Positions 1 to 8,335 of a DNA stretch of 21,083 bases are shown piece after piece (the stretch's first letter is position 1; every line of letters starts with the position of its first letter). This DNA comes from G020351775 sp039588335. GTDB taxonomy: Bacteria; Gemmatimonadota; Gemmatimonadetes; Gemmatimonadales; GWC2-71-9. The translations under genes were made by a program, and so were the position numbers. Under the pieces are notes generated by a model. The model was not told the DNA's origin. It saw only the letters and a list, made by a program, of their open reading frames with translations, and did not search any database. The stretch is from positions 1 through 21,083 of the forward strand of contig JBDGZZ010000050.1 in assembly GCA_039588335.1 (NCBI GenBank), in the 5' to 3' direction.

Positions 1-357
1 TGCTAGAGTAGAAACAGTGGTAGGGCTGCCGTTCGCCCAAGCGCGGTTGCGTCCCTCAGCATTTATGTCGCGCCGTACGACGACACGCTCGTCTTCGAGA
101 TCGATCCCGGCTTCACCAGCGAACCGTTCAGCTTCGGGCATGCCTTCAGTATCGAAAGCCGCTTCGACAACGGCGCGTCCAGCACTGGGCCGAATGATGT
201 CACCGCTGGCGCGCTCGCCGAGCAGCAGCGCCAGAGCATCAACCAGCATTGATTTGCCTGCGCCCGTCTCACCGGTAAGCACGTTGAGCCCGGGCCCCAA
301 CGGCAGCGTCACATCTCTAATGACTGCGAGGTCTCTGACTCGGAGTTCGCTGAGCAC
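1..357 (-). CDS. recN: DNA repair protein RecN, N-terminal fragment
   Basis: RecN is an SMC-like ATPase that acts in recombinational repair of double-strand breaks. Only the first 119 codons are present; the gene runs off the left edge. The reading begins at a GTG (355-357) as MLSELRVRDLAVIRDVTLPLG and contains the Walker A motif GETGAGKS at residues 29-36, followed by MLVDALALLLGERA, as in RecN and SMC heads. The segment ending in GRNRAWANG matches the conserved part after the Walker A strand. The GTG directly abuts the nadK TAG stop (358-360), so translation is probably coupled. The coiled coil, signature motif and Walker B lie outside the window. Family assignment rests on motif wording and on the frequent xse-ispA-dxs-nadK-recN gene order. 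Confidence 0.9.
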   Translation of the reverse strand, partial: MLSELRVRDLAVIRDVTLPLGPGLNVLTGETGAGKSMLVDALALLLGERASGDIIRPSAGRAVVEAAFDTEGMPEAERFAGEAGIDLEDERVVVRRDINAEGRNRAWANGSPTTVSTLA

Positions 358-1230
358 CTATACCTTGTTCCGGTCGTTCAGGTCACCCCACTGTAACTTG
401 TGACGCACCCCGTCGAAGTACCCTTTGGCTTCCAAACGTACCAGTTTTACGGAATCCGGTGACCGCTTCACTATTACGCGGTCGTGGGGCTTGAGAGAAG
501 TCTCGACTTGACCATCGTATGACAGTAGGACTTCATCTCTCCACGGCTGTGCCTGTTGCAGAGTGATCTCGGCTCCTCCCGGAACCACCAACGGCCTCAC
601 GGCGAGCGTGTGAGGACATATCGCGGTGATTACCAGAGCATCGACGTCCGGCATCACTATCGGCCCGCCGGCGCTCAACGAGTAAGCGGTTGAACCGGTC
701 GGCGTTGACACGATTACGCCGTCAGCGCTGTACACACCCACCTCGGCTCCATCGACCCAGACACTGACGCGAACGACGCGAGCAACGCCCTCCTTGTGTA
801 CGACGATGTCGTTCAGCGCGATCGCCCCTCCTCCTTCTTCGCCGTCTTCCCCCACGATGCGGGACTCGAGCGCGCACCGCTTCTCGATTTCGTACTCTCC
901 GCGCTGAAAGGCAGCCATTGCTTCTTCAAAACCGTCTGGCGCGGAGCTAGTCAGGAAGCCTACCCTGCCGAGATTGATTCCTAAGATGGGAACCTCCTGT
1001 TGCGCCAGCAGGCGGGCACCACGGAGCAGCGTACCGTCACCACCAAACGTGAGCAGCAGGTCGATGTCACAGTCTGCAGCAGAGAGATCGGGCACCGGCT
1101 TCGGCCACAGGTGAGCCAAATCAGGCTCGGAAGCAAACGTGATACCGTGCTTTGATCCGTGGGTCACGAGCCGTTCTATGAGTCCTCGGATGTCCTCGAA
1201 GCGCGGGTTCCCGACGACTCCAATCTTCAT
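358..1230 (-). CDS. nadK: NAD kinase
   Basis: NAD kinase phosphorylates NAD+ to NADP+ with ATP or polyphosphate and sets the cytosolic NADP pool. The 290-residue protein is of normal length for the family. It carries the GGDGTLLRG motif (GGDG at residues 63-66), the LND motif (139-141), and the glycine-rich segment DGVIVSTPTGSTAYSLSAGG at about 170-189, all hallmarks of the NAD kinase fold. The ATG (1228-1230) overlaps the dxs stop in an ATGA arrangement, and its TAG abuts the recN GTG. In related operons of other phyla nadK sits between tlyA and recN; here no tlyA is seen between dxs and nadK. NADPH supply next to the isoprenoid genes dxs and ispA is sensible, but that link is inference. Confidence 0.96.
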   Translation of the reverse strand: MKIGVVGNPRFEDIRGLIERLVTHGSKHGITFASEPDLAHLWPKPVPDLSAADCDIDLLLTFGGDGTLLRGARLLAQQEVPILGINLGRVGFLTSSAPDGFEEAMAAFQRGEYEIEKRCALESRIVGEDGEEGGGAIALNDIVVHKEGVARVVRVSVWVDGAEVGVYSADGVIVSTPTGSTAYSLSAGGPIVMPDVDALVITAICPHTLAVRPLVVPGGAEITLQQAQPWRDEVLLSYDGQVETSLKPHDRVIVKRSPDSVKLVRLEAKGYFDGVRHKLQWGDLNDRNKV

Positions 1231-3131
1231 GCTGTCGAGAGGCTTTCCTCGGCTGCCAGCACTCGCAACCGCTGCGCGATGCCCTTTGCGGTGAGGCCCA
1301 CTTCCTCCAGTTGCTGCGCCCGCGGAGCATGCTCGAAGGTTCGATCGGGTGTCCCCATCACACCCATCCTCACCTCAGGAGCCATGGACTCTACGGCAGA
1401 GGCCACATACGCCCCGAATCCGTTCACTACGACACCGTCTTCCACGGTTACGAGCAGCTTGTGTCGCTCGACCAGGTCCTCCAACATGCGTCGGTCCAGC
1501 GGCTTGATGAAGCGGCAGTTTACTACGGTGGGATCGAATCCTTCGGCGACGAGCAGCTCGGCAGCTTCCATTGCCGGTTGGCACATTACGCCGACCGCCA
1601 GTATCGCACACCCGTGACCTTCGCGCAGCACCTCCCAGGTGCCGTAGGGAGTCGGCGCGACTTCGGCTGCCGGTGGCGCAGCACTGGGGGCAGAATCACG
1701 GGGGTATCGCAAACAGAACGGCCCATCGTTGCGCTGTAGCGCACACCGCAAAAGACCCACCAACTCAGCTCCGTCCTTGGGTTGCGTAACGGTCATACCG
1801 GGAACGGCGAGCATGTACGCGATGTCGTACAGTCCAATGTGGGTTTGCCCGTCGGCGCCGACCATGCCAGCCCGATCCATACAGAAAATCACGGGCAGCT
1901 TCTGAATCGCCACATCGTGGATGATGTTGTCGTATCCCCGTTGCAGGAACGAGGAGTACACGGCCACTACTGGCCGCATCCCTTGCGTCGCCATTCCCGC
2001 AGCAAAGGTGGTCGCGTGTCCCTCCGCAATCCCCACGTCGAAGAACCGCTCGGGCCACTTCTTCTGGAAGATGTCGGTGCCCGTCCCGGAAGGCATGGCA
2101 GCAGTGATCGTGACGAGTTCCGGATGCTCTGATGCGAGTTCAGTTAGGGCCGTGCCAAAGACCTCGGTCCACCCAGGCGGGCCCGAACTCTTGGCCGGAC
2201 GGACTACGCCAGTAACGGGATCGTAAGGATTCCTTGCATGGAACTTTTCGGGATGGGGCTCTTCCGAAGGGAACCCCTTCCCTTTCTCTGACAGCACATG
2301 AACGATGCGAGGCCCTTTCAGACTCTTGACCATCTCGAAGGTCTTGATCATGGCATCGATGTCATGTCCGTCGATGGGTCCGAAGTACCTGAACCCGAAC
2401 TCCTCGAACAACATGCCGGGCGACCACAGATTCTTGATGCTCTCCTCGACGTTACGGGCGAGATCGAGCATGCGCCGTCCACCCACAACCTTCGATGTGC
2501 GTTCGATCAGGCCCTTCACCCGTTCGCGCAAACGATTGGTTACGGGACTGGCGATGATCGATCCCAGATACCTGCTCATGGCACCGACATTGGGTGCAAT
2601 CGACATCCCGTTGTCGTTGAGCACCATGATGATGTCGCGTCCCGAATGCCCGGCGTTGTTCATCCCCTCGTAAGGAAGACCGCACGTCATCGCCCCGTCG
2701 CCGACAACCGCCACCACGTGGAACGATTCGTCCTTCATGTCGCGCGCCGTGGCCATGCCGAAAGCCGCTGACATCGCCGTCCCGGCGTGACCCGCACCAA
2801 AGGCGTCGTGCTCGCTCTCATCGAGCCTTAGGAAACCGGACAGACCGCCTTTTTGGCGCAGGGTCGGGAGCTGCTCGTTGCGTCCCGTGAGCATCTTCCA
2901 AGGGTATCCCTGATGACCGACGTCCCATACGATCTTGTCTCGCGGGGACTCGAAGCTACGGAGCAACGCCACGGTGAGTTCTACCACGCCCAATCCAGCG
3001 CCGATATGGCCGCCGGTCTTCGACACCACATCTATCAACCGCTGGCGCACTTCGTCAGCCAGTTCCTGGAGCTGATCCTGCTCTAGCTCTCTAATGTCTT
3101 CGGGACCGCGAATGGATTCGAGCAAACTCAT
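1227..3131 (-). CDS. dxs: 1-deoxy-D-xylulose-5-phosphate synthase
   Basis: Dxs condenses pyruvate and glyceraldehyde 3-phosphate, using thiamine diphosphate, to give DXP, the first step of the MEP isoprenoid pathway. At 634 residues it is slightly longer than the E. coli enzyme. The N-terminal domain has the ThDP-binding GDGAMTCG motif (GDG 144-146) closing with NDN (172-174), a conserved His at 42 and DVGHQGYPWKMLTGR (70-84). The central pyrimidine-binding domain has DVGIAEGHA with the catalytic Glu at 370; most family members I recall have AEQHA here, so the Gln-to-Gly change is notable. DRAGMVGADGQTH (419-431) follows, then a C-terminal transketolase domain. The ATG (3129-3131) has no clear Shine-Dalgarno. 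The gene follows ispA after 33 nt and overlaps nadK by 4 nt. Confidence 0.97.
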   Translation of the reverse strand: MSLLESIRGPEDIRELEQDQLQELADEVRQRLIDVVSKTGGHIGAGLGVVELTVALLRSFESPRDKIVWDVGHQGYPWKMLTGRNEQLPTLRQKGGLSGFLRLDESEHDAFGAGHAGTAMSAAFGMATARDMKDESFHVVAVVGDGAMTCGLPYEGMNNAGHSGRDIIMVLNDNGMSIAPNVGAMSRYLGSIIASPVTNRLRERVKGLIERTSKVVGGRRMLDLARNVEESIKNLWSPGMLFEEFGFRYFGPIDGHDIDAMIKTFEMVKSLKGPRIVHVLSEKGKGFPSEEPHPEKFHARNPYDPVTGVVRPAKSSGPPGWTEVFGTALTELASEHPELVTITAAMPSGTGTDIFQKKWPERFFDVGIAEGHATTFAAGMATQGMRPVVAVYSSFLQRGYDNIIHDVAIQKLPVIFCMDRAGMVGADGQTHIGLYDIAYMLAVPGMTVTQPKDGAELVGLLRCALQRNDGPFCLRYPRDSAPSAAPPAAEVAPTPYGTWEVLREGHGCAILAVGVMCQPAMEAAELLVAEGFDPTVVNCRFIKPLDRRMLEDLVERHKLLVTVEDGVVVNGFGAYVASAVESMAPEVRMGVMGTPDRTFEHAPRAQQLEEVGLTAKGIAQRLRVLAAEESLSTA

Positions 3132-3164
3132 AGTCTACACAAGGGTTTCCAATGAACAGTGCGC

Positions 3165-4016
3165 TCAGTTACGCCGCTCGGCTATGAACCGTGCCAGCGC
3201 ATTCAGTAGCTTTGAATCTACCTCGGCAGAGGTCAGATGGGCTATGGCGGCCCGGATGTGACCGTCGGCTTCCCGACTCGCTGTTTCAACCCCTACCAGA
3301 CTCGCGAACGTGGCCTTGTGTTGTTCGGCGTCCTTCCCTGCAGTCTTGCCAAGCTCCGCCGACGTGGCCGTTGCGTCCAAGATGTCATCGACGATCTGAA
3401 AGGCCAGCCCGATCTCTCTACCGTAACAGCGCACCCCCTCTACCTGCGAGGCGTCGGCGCCCGCTGCCAGCGCTCCCATCACTCCCGAGGCGGTAATCAA
3501 CGCTCCGGTCTTGGCGGCGTGGACCATGACCAGGTCGTCTTTGGAAATGGACTTGCCCTCGGCTTCCAGGTCGAGTATCTGGCCGCAGACCATGCCGGCG
3601 GCGCCGGCAGCCCGAAACAGTTCCTGGGCAATCACACCCGTCGCAGATGAGTCGAGTCCCAACCTCTGCGCCCCGGCGGCTAGTACCCGTGCCGAGAGAG
3701 GCACCATCTTGAAGCCCGCCTCCGTAGCGGTCGCTACGTCGAACTGCCTGTGCGTCGTCGGACAACCGCGCCGCAGATCGTCATCGTCCATGCAGGGAAG
3801 GTCATCATGTACCAGTGAATAGGTGTGTACGACCTCCACGGCGGCGCCAAGCTCCGTGGGGTCACCCTTGCCTCCGAGTTCGCGGTAGGCGGCGATCAAC
3901 AGAGCCGGTCGGAGCCGCTTGCCCGGTGTGGAAAGCGAGTATGCGATCGCCTCTCCGATCGGCCCGGCCATCTCACGCTTGACTCGCTCACACCAGCGAT
4001 CCAGCACCTGGTTCAC
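3165..4016 (-). CDS. ispA: Polyprenyl (farnesyl/geranylgeranyl) diphosphate synthase
   Basis: This is a trans-isoprenyl diphosphate synthase that elongates IPP and DMAPP, most likely to farnesyl or geranylgeranyl diphosphate; chain length cannot be fixed from sequence alone. The first aspartate-rich motif DDLPCMD (71-77, the DDxxxxD bacterial form) and the second motif QIVDDILD (207-214) are intact, as is PGKRLRPAL (31-39) for IPP binding. The GTG at 4014-4016 is the first canonical start in frame, but family-like sequence (DPGAFLAETRHSV) continues upstream in the same frame as far as the xseB stop, with no ATG, GTG or TTG in that stretch. The true start may be a rare codon such as ATA at 4056-4058. 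It sits between xseB and dxs, as in many bacteria. Confidence 0.93.
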   Translation of the reverse strand: MNQVLDRWCERVKREMAGPIGEAIAYSLSTPGKRLRPALLIAAYRELGGKGDPTELGAAVEVVHTYSLVHDDLPCMDDDDLRRGCPTTHRQFDVATATEAGFKMVPLSARVLAAGAQRLGLDSSATGVIAQELFRAAGAAGMVCGQILDLEAEGKSISKDDLVMVHAAKTGALITASGVMGALAAGADASQVEGVRCYGREIGLAFQIVDDILDATATSAELGKTAGKDAEQHKATFASLVGVETASREADGHIRAAIAHLTSAEVDSKLLNALARFIAERRN

Positions 4017-4050
4017 GGAGTGCCGGGTCTCGGCGAGGAACGCGCCGGGA

Positions 4051-4281
4051 TCAGATATCGAGGTCGTCGGTGCCGAGTGTACCGTCGGACTCCTCCAATA
4101 CGCGTTGGACCTTGATCTCAGACTCCTGCAACAGCGCCCGCGCTACCTTCAAACGCCGCACACCCTCTTCGAACAACCCCAGGGCATTATCGAGATCCAG
4201 GTCGTTCGCCTCGAGCGAGCGCACTATCTCCTCCAAGCGCTCGATTTCTGTCTTGAACGATGGTTTCTCTTTCTTAGCCAC
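4051..4281 (-). CDS. xseB: Exodeoxyribonuclease VII small subunit
   Basis: XseB is the small helical subunit that wraps the C-terminal coiled coil of XseA in exonuclease VII, a single-strand DNA exonuclease. The 76-residue protein shows the family pattern SFKTEIERLEEIVRSLE followed by DLDLDNALGLFEEGVRRLK and a helical tail. The start is GTG (4279-4281), preceded by a strong purine-rich site (AGGGAGAGGTGA) that decides it. It begins 15 nt after the xseA stop. Its own TGA (4051-4053) lies about 35 nt before the annotated ispA start, within the possible upstream extension of ispA. Confidence 0.95.
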   Translation of the reverse strand: MAKKEKPSFKTEIERLEEIVRSLEANDLDLDNALGLFEEGVRRLKVARALLQESEIKVQRVLEESDGTLGTDDLDI

Positions 4282-4296
4282 TCACCTCTCCCTACC

Positions 4297-5457
4297 TCAA
4301 GTTGCCTTCGCCCCCACATCCCCATCCGACAGCGTCAACCGGAACTTCAGACCTTGCTGGAAATCGGCAGTGCGCTTGAGCACGTGCCCCTCCTCGTTAC
4401 GCGCTACAGCATATCCGCGCCGGAGCACCTTCAGGGGGCTGAGGGCCTCGAGTTTGCCACCCAACTGCTCCAGTCTGGCTGCCCGGCGCTCGAGTTGCAC
4501 TTGCATGATCCCGCCGAGGCGATCTGCCGTTCGGGCTAGCCGCTCCTGACCCAGGTCGGCGTAACCGGTGAGCGCCTGCGCCAGCCTCACCGCCGTGGCA
4601 TCGAGCGACTCGACCACCGCCTCACGACTGGGAACGGCGGCTTCCGCCGCCGCCGACGGCGTGGGGGCCCTCAGGTCGGCGACCAGATCGGTGAGCGAAA
4701 TATCCGTTTCATGACCCACAGCCGAGATTGTGGGCACCGGTGAGGCAGCCACCGCTCTTGCCACGCGCTCGCTGTTGAACGCCCAGAGGTCTTCTCGTGA
4801 ACCTCCTCCTCGTCCGACTATGGCCACGTCGACCGAGGGAATCCGCTGCAGCAATGCGAGCCCGTCACACAGTTCCTCCTCGGCCCCTTCCCCCTGTACG
4901 CGCGCAGGTATGACAAGTACTTCGATGGTGGGCCAGCGGCGTGACAGGACGGACACGACGTCTCGCAGGGCGGCGCCGTCAGGGCTCGTTACGATCGCCA
5001 ACCGCTGTGGGTACTGGGGGAGTGGTCTCTTGCGCGACGGGTGTAACAAGCCATCCCGTTCCAGAGCGGCCCGGGCCTTCTCCAGACGGAGCTGCCACAG
5101 ACCACCCGCGTCGGTCGGCACCAACTGTCTGATCGTGAGCCGGAACTCCCCCCGCTCTTCCCACACGGTGGGGCGCGCCTCCACGAAGACCTGCATTCCC
5201 TCTTCGGGCGGACCGGGGAGGCGGCTGTTTTCGGTGCGCCACATGACGCACCGCACCTGGGCTTCGGCATCCCGCAGAGTGAAGTACCAGTGTCCACTGC
5301 GGTAGGCCTTGAAGCCCGTCACCTCCCCCTTCACCCATAGACGCTTGAATCCGGATTCGATCAGTCGGCGGGCGCGCTTCGTGACTTCCGCAACACTCCA
5401 CGCCCCTTCGCCTGAATCGACGACGGCTGACGAGAAGAGGTCTAGGCCCCCGCCCAC
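4297..5457 (-). CDS. xseA: Exodeoxyribonuclease VII large subunit
   Basis: XseA is the catalytic subunit of exonuclease VII, which degrades single-stranded DNA from both ends. An N-terminal OB-fold (about 18-115, with WVKGEVTGFK and GHWYFTLRD) is followed by the catalytic domain with RLAIVTSPDGAALRDVV (152-168), VGRGGGSREDLWAFN (214-228) and AVGHETDISLTDLVADLRAP (246-265). At 386 residues it is about 60-70 shorter than the E. coli or Bacillus proteins; the missing length falls in the coiled coil after residue about 280. The conserved tail LSPLKVLRRGYAV is present, so this is an internal shortening, not a truncation. The GTG start (5455-5457) overlaps the folD stop by 16 nt. Confidence 0.95.
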   Translation of the reverse strand: MGGGLDLFSSAVVDSGEGAWSVAEVTKRARRLIESGFKRLWVKGEVTGFKAYRSGHWYFTLRDAEAQVRCVMWRTENSRLPGPPEEGMQVFVEARPTVWEERGEFRLTIRQLVPTDAGGLWQLRLEKARAALERDGLLHPSRKRPLPQYPQRLAIVTSPDGAALRDVVSVLSRRWPTIEVLVIPARVQGEGAEEELCDGLALLQRIPSVDVAIVGRGGGSREDLWAFNSERVARAVAASPVPTISAVGHETDISLTDLVADLRAPTPSAAAEAAVPSREAVVESLDATAVRLAQALTGYADLGQERLARTADRLGGIMQVQLERRAARLEQLGGKLEALSPLKVLRRGYAVARNEEGHVLKRTADFQQGLKFRLTLSDGDVGAKAT

Positions 5458-6329
5458 TGCTTCGCGGCCTGCACCGTGTTGTAGAGCAACATGGTGATCG
5501 TCATCGGACCGACACCTCCCGGAACCGGCGTGATCGCGGAGGCAACTTCCTTGGCCTTTTCAAACTCGACGTCACCCACCAACCGGTAGCCCTTTTCCTT
5601 GGACGGATCGTCAACCCGATTGGTGCCTACGTCAATGACTACCGCACCGGGTTTGATCATGTCGGCCTTGACGAACTCTGGCTGCCCCATGGCGGCAATC
5701 AAGATGTCGCCCTGGCGCGTCACCGCAGCTAGATCCTTCGTGCGTGAATGGCACACGGTGACCGTTGCATTTGCACCGTCAGCCTTCTGAACCAGCAGTG
5801 ACGCCATCGGTTTTCCAACTATGTTGGAACGCCCGACGATTACCGCATGCGCCCCCGAGATTTCCACTCCGGACCGAATCATCATCTGCTGCACGCCATA
5901 GGGCGTCGCCGGCCGGAATGCCGTCGGGTCACCGGTGGCAACCTTGCCCACGTTTACCGGATGAAAACCGTCTACATCCTTCTCCGGCACAATCCGCAGC
6001 AGCACGTTCTGTTCGTTTATCTGCTTCGGGAGCGGCAGCTGAACGAGCATACCGTGAATCTTCGGATCGTCGTTCAAGCGATCGATGACTTCCATCAGCT
6101 CGGCTTCGGTGGTCTCTACCGGAAGCCTGATAGTCTCACTATAGATCCCGATCTTCTCGCACGCCTTGCCCTTCATCCGCACATATACCTGACTGGCGGG
6201 GTCCTCGCCTACCAGCACTACGGCGAGTCCCGGTGTCACACCCTCTTTGGCCAGCTCTTCGATTTCTTTGGCAAGATCGGACCGCATCTCTTCGGCGATC
6301 GCCTTGCCGTCAATGACCTTAGCGTGCAA
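5442..6329 (-). CDS. folD: Bifunctional methylenetetrahydrofolate dehydrogenase/cyclohydrolase
   Basis: FolD interconverts 5,10-methylene-, methenyl- and 10-formyl-tetrahydrofolate with NADP+, supplying one-carbon units for purines and initiator tRNA. The 295-residue length is typical. Substrate and catalytic features are visible: YVRMK with Tyr49 and Lys53, VQLPLP with Gln97, EKDVDGFHP with the conserved Asp, the dinucleotide motif VGRSNIVGKPMASLL (165-179) and the C-terminal PVPGGVGPMT. The start is a TTG (6327-6329), overlapping the rny stop by 11 nt. No ATG fits the family N-terminus (AKVIDGKAIAEEM), so I accept the TTG. folD before xseA-xseB-ispA-dxs is also the order in Bacillus-type clusters. 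Confidence 0.96.
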   Translation of the reverse strand: MHAKVIDGKAIAEEMRSDLAKEIEELAKEGVTPGLAVVLVGEDPASQVYVRMKGKACEKIGIYSETIRLPVETTEAELMEVIDRLNDDPKIHGMLVQLPLPKQINEQNVLLRIVPEKDVDGFHPVNVGKVATGDPTAFRPATPYGVQQMMIRSGVEISGAHAVIVGRSNIVGKPMASLLVQKADGANATVTVCHSRTKDLAAVTRQGDILIAAMGQPEFVKADMIKPGAVVIDVGTNRVDDPSKEKGYRLVGDVEFEKAKEVASAITPVPGGVGPMTITMLLYNTVQAAKQWAGA

Positions 6330-7899
6330 AGTCCACCGCCCTCGTTTCTCTTATGACAACAACCTTGATCTGTCCGGGATACTGCAGTTCGTTTTCGATG
6401 CGTCTCGCTATCTCGTCCGACAGCGTTGCTGCACGGGCGTCGTCGATGGCATCGGGCTCCACCACAACCCGGATCTCGCGACCCGCCTGAATGGCAAATA
6501 CTTTCTCCACTCCCTTGAAGCCAGTCGCTATCTCCTCGAGGTTGTTGAGGCGTTTCACGTACGTCTCGAACGCCTCCCGCCTCGCACCCGGCCGTGATCC
6601 ACTCGCAGAATCGGCAGCCTGTACGATCACCGAGATCGGAGTCTCATGTGGAACATCGTCATGGTGAGCTGCGATGGCGTTCACGACCACATCTTGCTCG
6701 CCATACTTCTTCGCCATTTCTATGCCCAGCTCCACATGGGTTCCTTCGTGCTGGTGGGTCAACACCTTGCCAACGTCGTGCAGCAAAGCACCCCTCTTGG
6801 CCAAGTGCACGTCTAGCTTGAGCTCGGCCGCCATGATCCCGGCCAGCCAGGAAACTTCTTTGGAGTGGGAGAGGATATTTTGACCGTAGGACGTGCGGTA
6901 TTTCATCTGACCCACGAGCTTGATCAACTCCGCATGCATTCCGGTGATACCAAGCTCGTAGACAGTTTCTTCGCCTGCCTCCACGATCTCCGTCTCGATC
7001 TGCTTGCGGCACTTCTCGACGACTTCTTCGATGCGGCCCGGGTGGATTCTGCCGTCGGAGATCAGTTGCTCCATCGCGACACGCGCCGTTTCACGCCGTA
7101 CGGGATCGAAACACGAGATCACCACGGTGTCCGGGGTGTCGTCGATTATCACGTCCACGCCGGTCGCAGTCTCGAACGCGCGGATATTTCTCCCCTCTCG
7201 TCCGATGATACGTCCCTTCATTTCGTCAGACGGTAGGGCCACCGCGGCGACGCTCGTGCTCGCGGCCTGTTCTGAAGCGAGGCGCTGAATCGCCAGCGCC
7301 ACGATCTTCTTCGCCTCGCGGTCAGCCGAGCGCTTTGCCTCTTCCTTTATGTCCCTTATCGATGCTGCCGCCTCGCTCTTGGCAACGTCCGTCATCTCCT
7401 GCATGAGCTGGGCTTTGGCTTCAGTCTCACTGATTCCCGACAGCTCTTCCAGTTTCCTTCTGTGTTGGGCGGCAGCCTCGTCCAGCTCGTTTTCCTTCTG
7501 CTGCTGGTTCTTCTCGCGATCGCGCACCGACTGATCGCGCCGCTGAAGTTCTTTTTCCCGATCGTCGAGTGCGTTCAGCTTGCGGTCGATCAGCGTCTCC
7601 CGCTCGCCGACCCGCTCCTGCAGCCGGTCCAGCTCCTCACGCCTCTGCTTCTCCTCCCGTTCCCACTCCTCGCGAGACTTCATCACCTCTTCTTTGCCCG
7701 CGAGCACTGCCTGCGAGCGTGCCGCCTCCGCATCACGGCGCGCTTCAGACAGCAGTCGATCGGCCTGCTGCGTGGCCGACCTGCCTGCCAGCTCGGAGAG
7801 TTTTCGCTCTACGCGCCGGCCAATTACGTAAAAGACCGCCCCGGCGACAGCTGCTCCGCCGAGAGCGGCCAATATCGATACGAGCTGGTCCGTGCCCAT
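6319..7899 (-). CDS. rny: Ribonuclease Y
   Basis: RNase Y is a membrane-anchored endoribonuclease that starts mRNA decay. From the ATG at 7897-7899 the protein has 526 residues, a usual size. In order: a single N-terminal membrane segment (about residues 6-26), a long charged coiled coil (about 30-205), a KH RNA-binding domain with GREG at 233-236, and an HD metal-dependent hydrolase domain with LLHDVGK (HD at 374-375) and AIAAHHDD. I chose 7899 because GGAGA (7908-7912) lies 8 nt upstream; an in-frame ATG at 7926 would add nine residues but has only a weak ribosome site. It follows zapA after about 100 nt and overlaps folD by 11 nt. Confidence 0.96.
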   Translation of the reverse strand: MGTDQLVSILAALGGAAVAGAVFYVIGRRVERKLSELAGRSATQQADRLLSEARRDAEAARSQAVLAGKEEVMKSREEWEREEKQRREELDRLQERVGERETLIDRKLNALDDREKELQRRDQSVRDREKNQQQKENELDEAAAQHRRKLEELSGISETEAKAQLMQEMTDVAKSEAAASIRDIKEEAKRSADREAKKIVALAIQRLASEQAASTSVAAVALPSDEMKGRIIGREGRNIRAFETATGVDVIIDDTPDTVVISCFDPVRRETARVAMEQLISDGRIHPGRIEEVVEKCRKQIETEIVEAGEETVYELGITGMHAELIKLVGQMKYRTSYGQNILSHSKEVSWLAGIMAAELKLDVHLAKRGALLHDVGKVLTHQHEGTHVELGIEMAKKYGEQDVVVNAIAAHHDDVPHETPISVIVQAADSASGSRPGARREAFETYVKRLNNLEEIATGFKGVEKVFAIQAGREIRVVVEPDAIDDARAATLSDEIARRIENELQYPGQIKVVVIRETRAVDFAR

Positions 7900-7999
7900 G
7901 TATCTATTCTCCAGCGGCGACGCCATGGTGGTCCCAACACCCCGCCGTCACTGCATTTGGTCTGTGCCCGAGTGAACTAAGTCACCGTCTCAATTGAAA

Positions 8000-8335
8000 C
8001 TACCCGCCGTTACCTGACGTGGCAAACGAGCCAGTGGCTTTTGACTTCCGCTTGACCGGAGGCAGAACCCGGCAAAGGTCTGTGGCCAGGTTCGTGACCC
8101 GGTCGGTCATCTCTCGCGACGCTCTACGCTCTTGGAACAACTCATCGGTGATAGCCAGGGCAGCAAGGATCGCGGCCTTGTGGGTCTCCACCATCGCTCC
8201 GGCAGACAGGACGTCTTTCAGAGCGCGGTCCACGTGTTCGGCTACGGCCCTCGTGTACTCTGGGGGGCGATCAGACTTGAGCGTGTACTCTTCGCTCCCT
8301 ATTGTCACCTTGACGACCGTTCTCGTGTTCGTCAT
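8000..8335 (-). CDS. zapA: Cell division protein ZapA
   Basis: ZapA binds FtsZ and bundles protofilaments at the division ring. The 111-residue protein has the family pattern: N-terminal VVKVTIGSEEYTLKSDRPPEY, then AVAEHVDRAL and a helical region with AILAALAITDELFQER that ends in a low-complexity basic and Gly/Ser tail. Its ATG overlaps the stop of the upstream coiled-coil gene in an ATGA arrangement (8332-8335), so the two are probably translated together. The pheT-zapA-rny neighbourhood is also seen in other phyla. Confidence is limited only by the general shortness and divergence of ZapA proteins. Confidence 0.88.
   Translation of the reverse strand: MTNTRTVVKVTIGSEEYTLKSDRPPEYTRAVAEHVDRALKDVLSAGAMVETHKAAILAALAITDELFQERRASREMTDRVTNLATDLCRVLPPVKRKSKATGSFATSGNGG

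Noticed and set aside
3919..4539. A 206-residue open frame on the + strand
   Set aside because: It lies antisense to ispA, xseB and xseA, whose protein families are clear, and its translation has no recognisable domain. The same holds for the other long + strand frames (for example 2298-2771, 15604-16149, 19348-20070).
7900..7999. A possible 6S RNA or other small RNA between zapA and rny
   Set aside because: 6S RNA is often near zapA in proteobacteria, but this gap is only about 100 nt and shows no long bulged hairpin; only a 4-bp GTGA/TCAC stem was seen.
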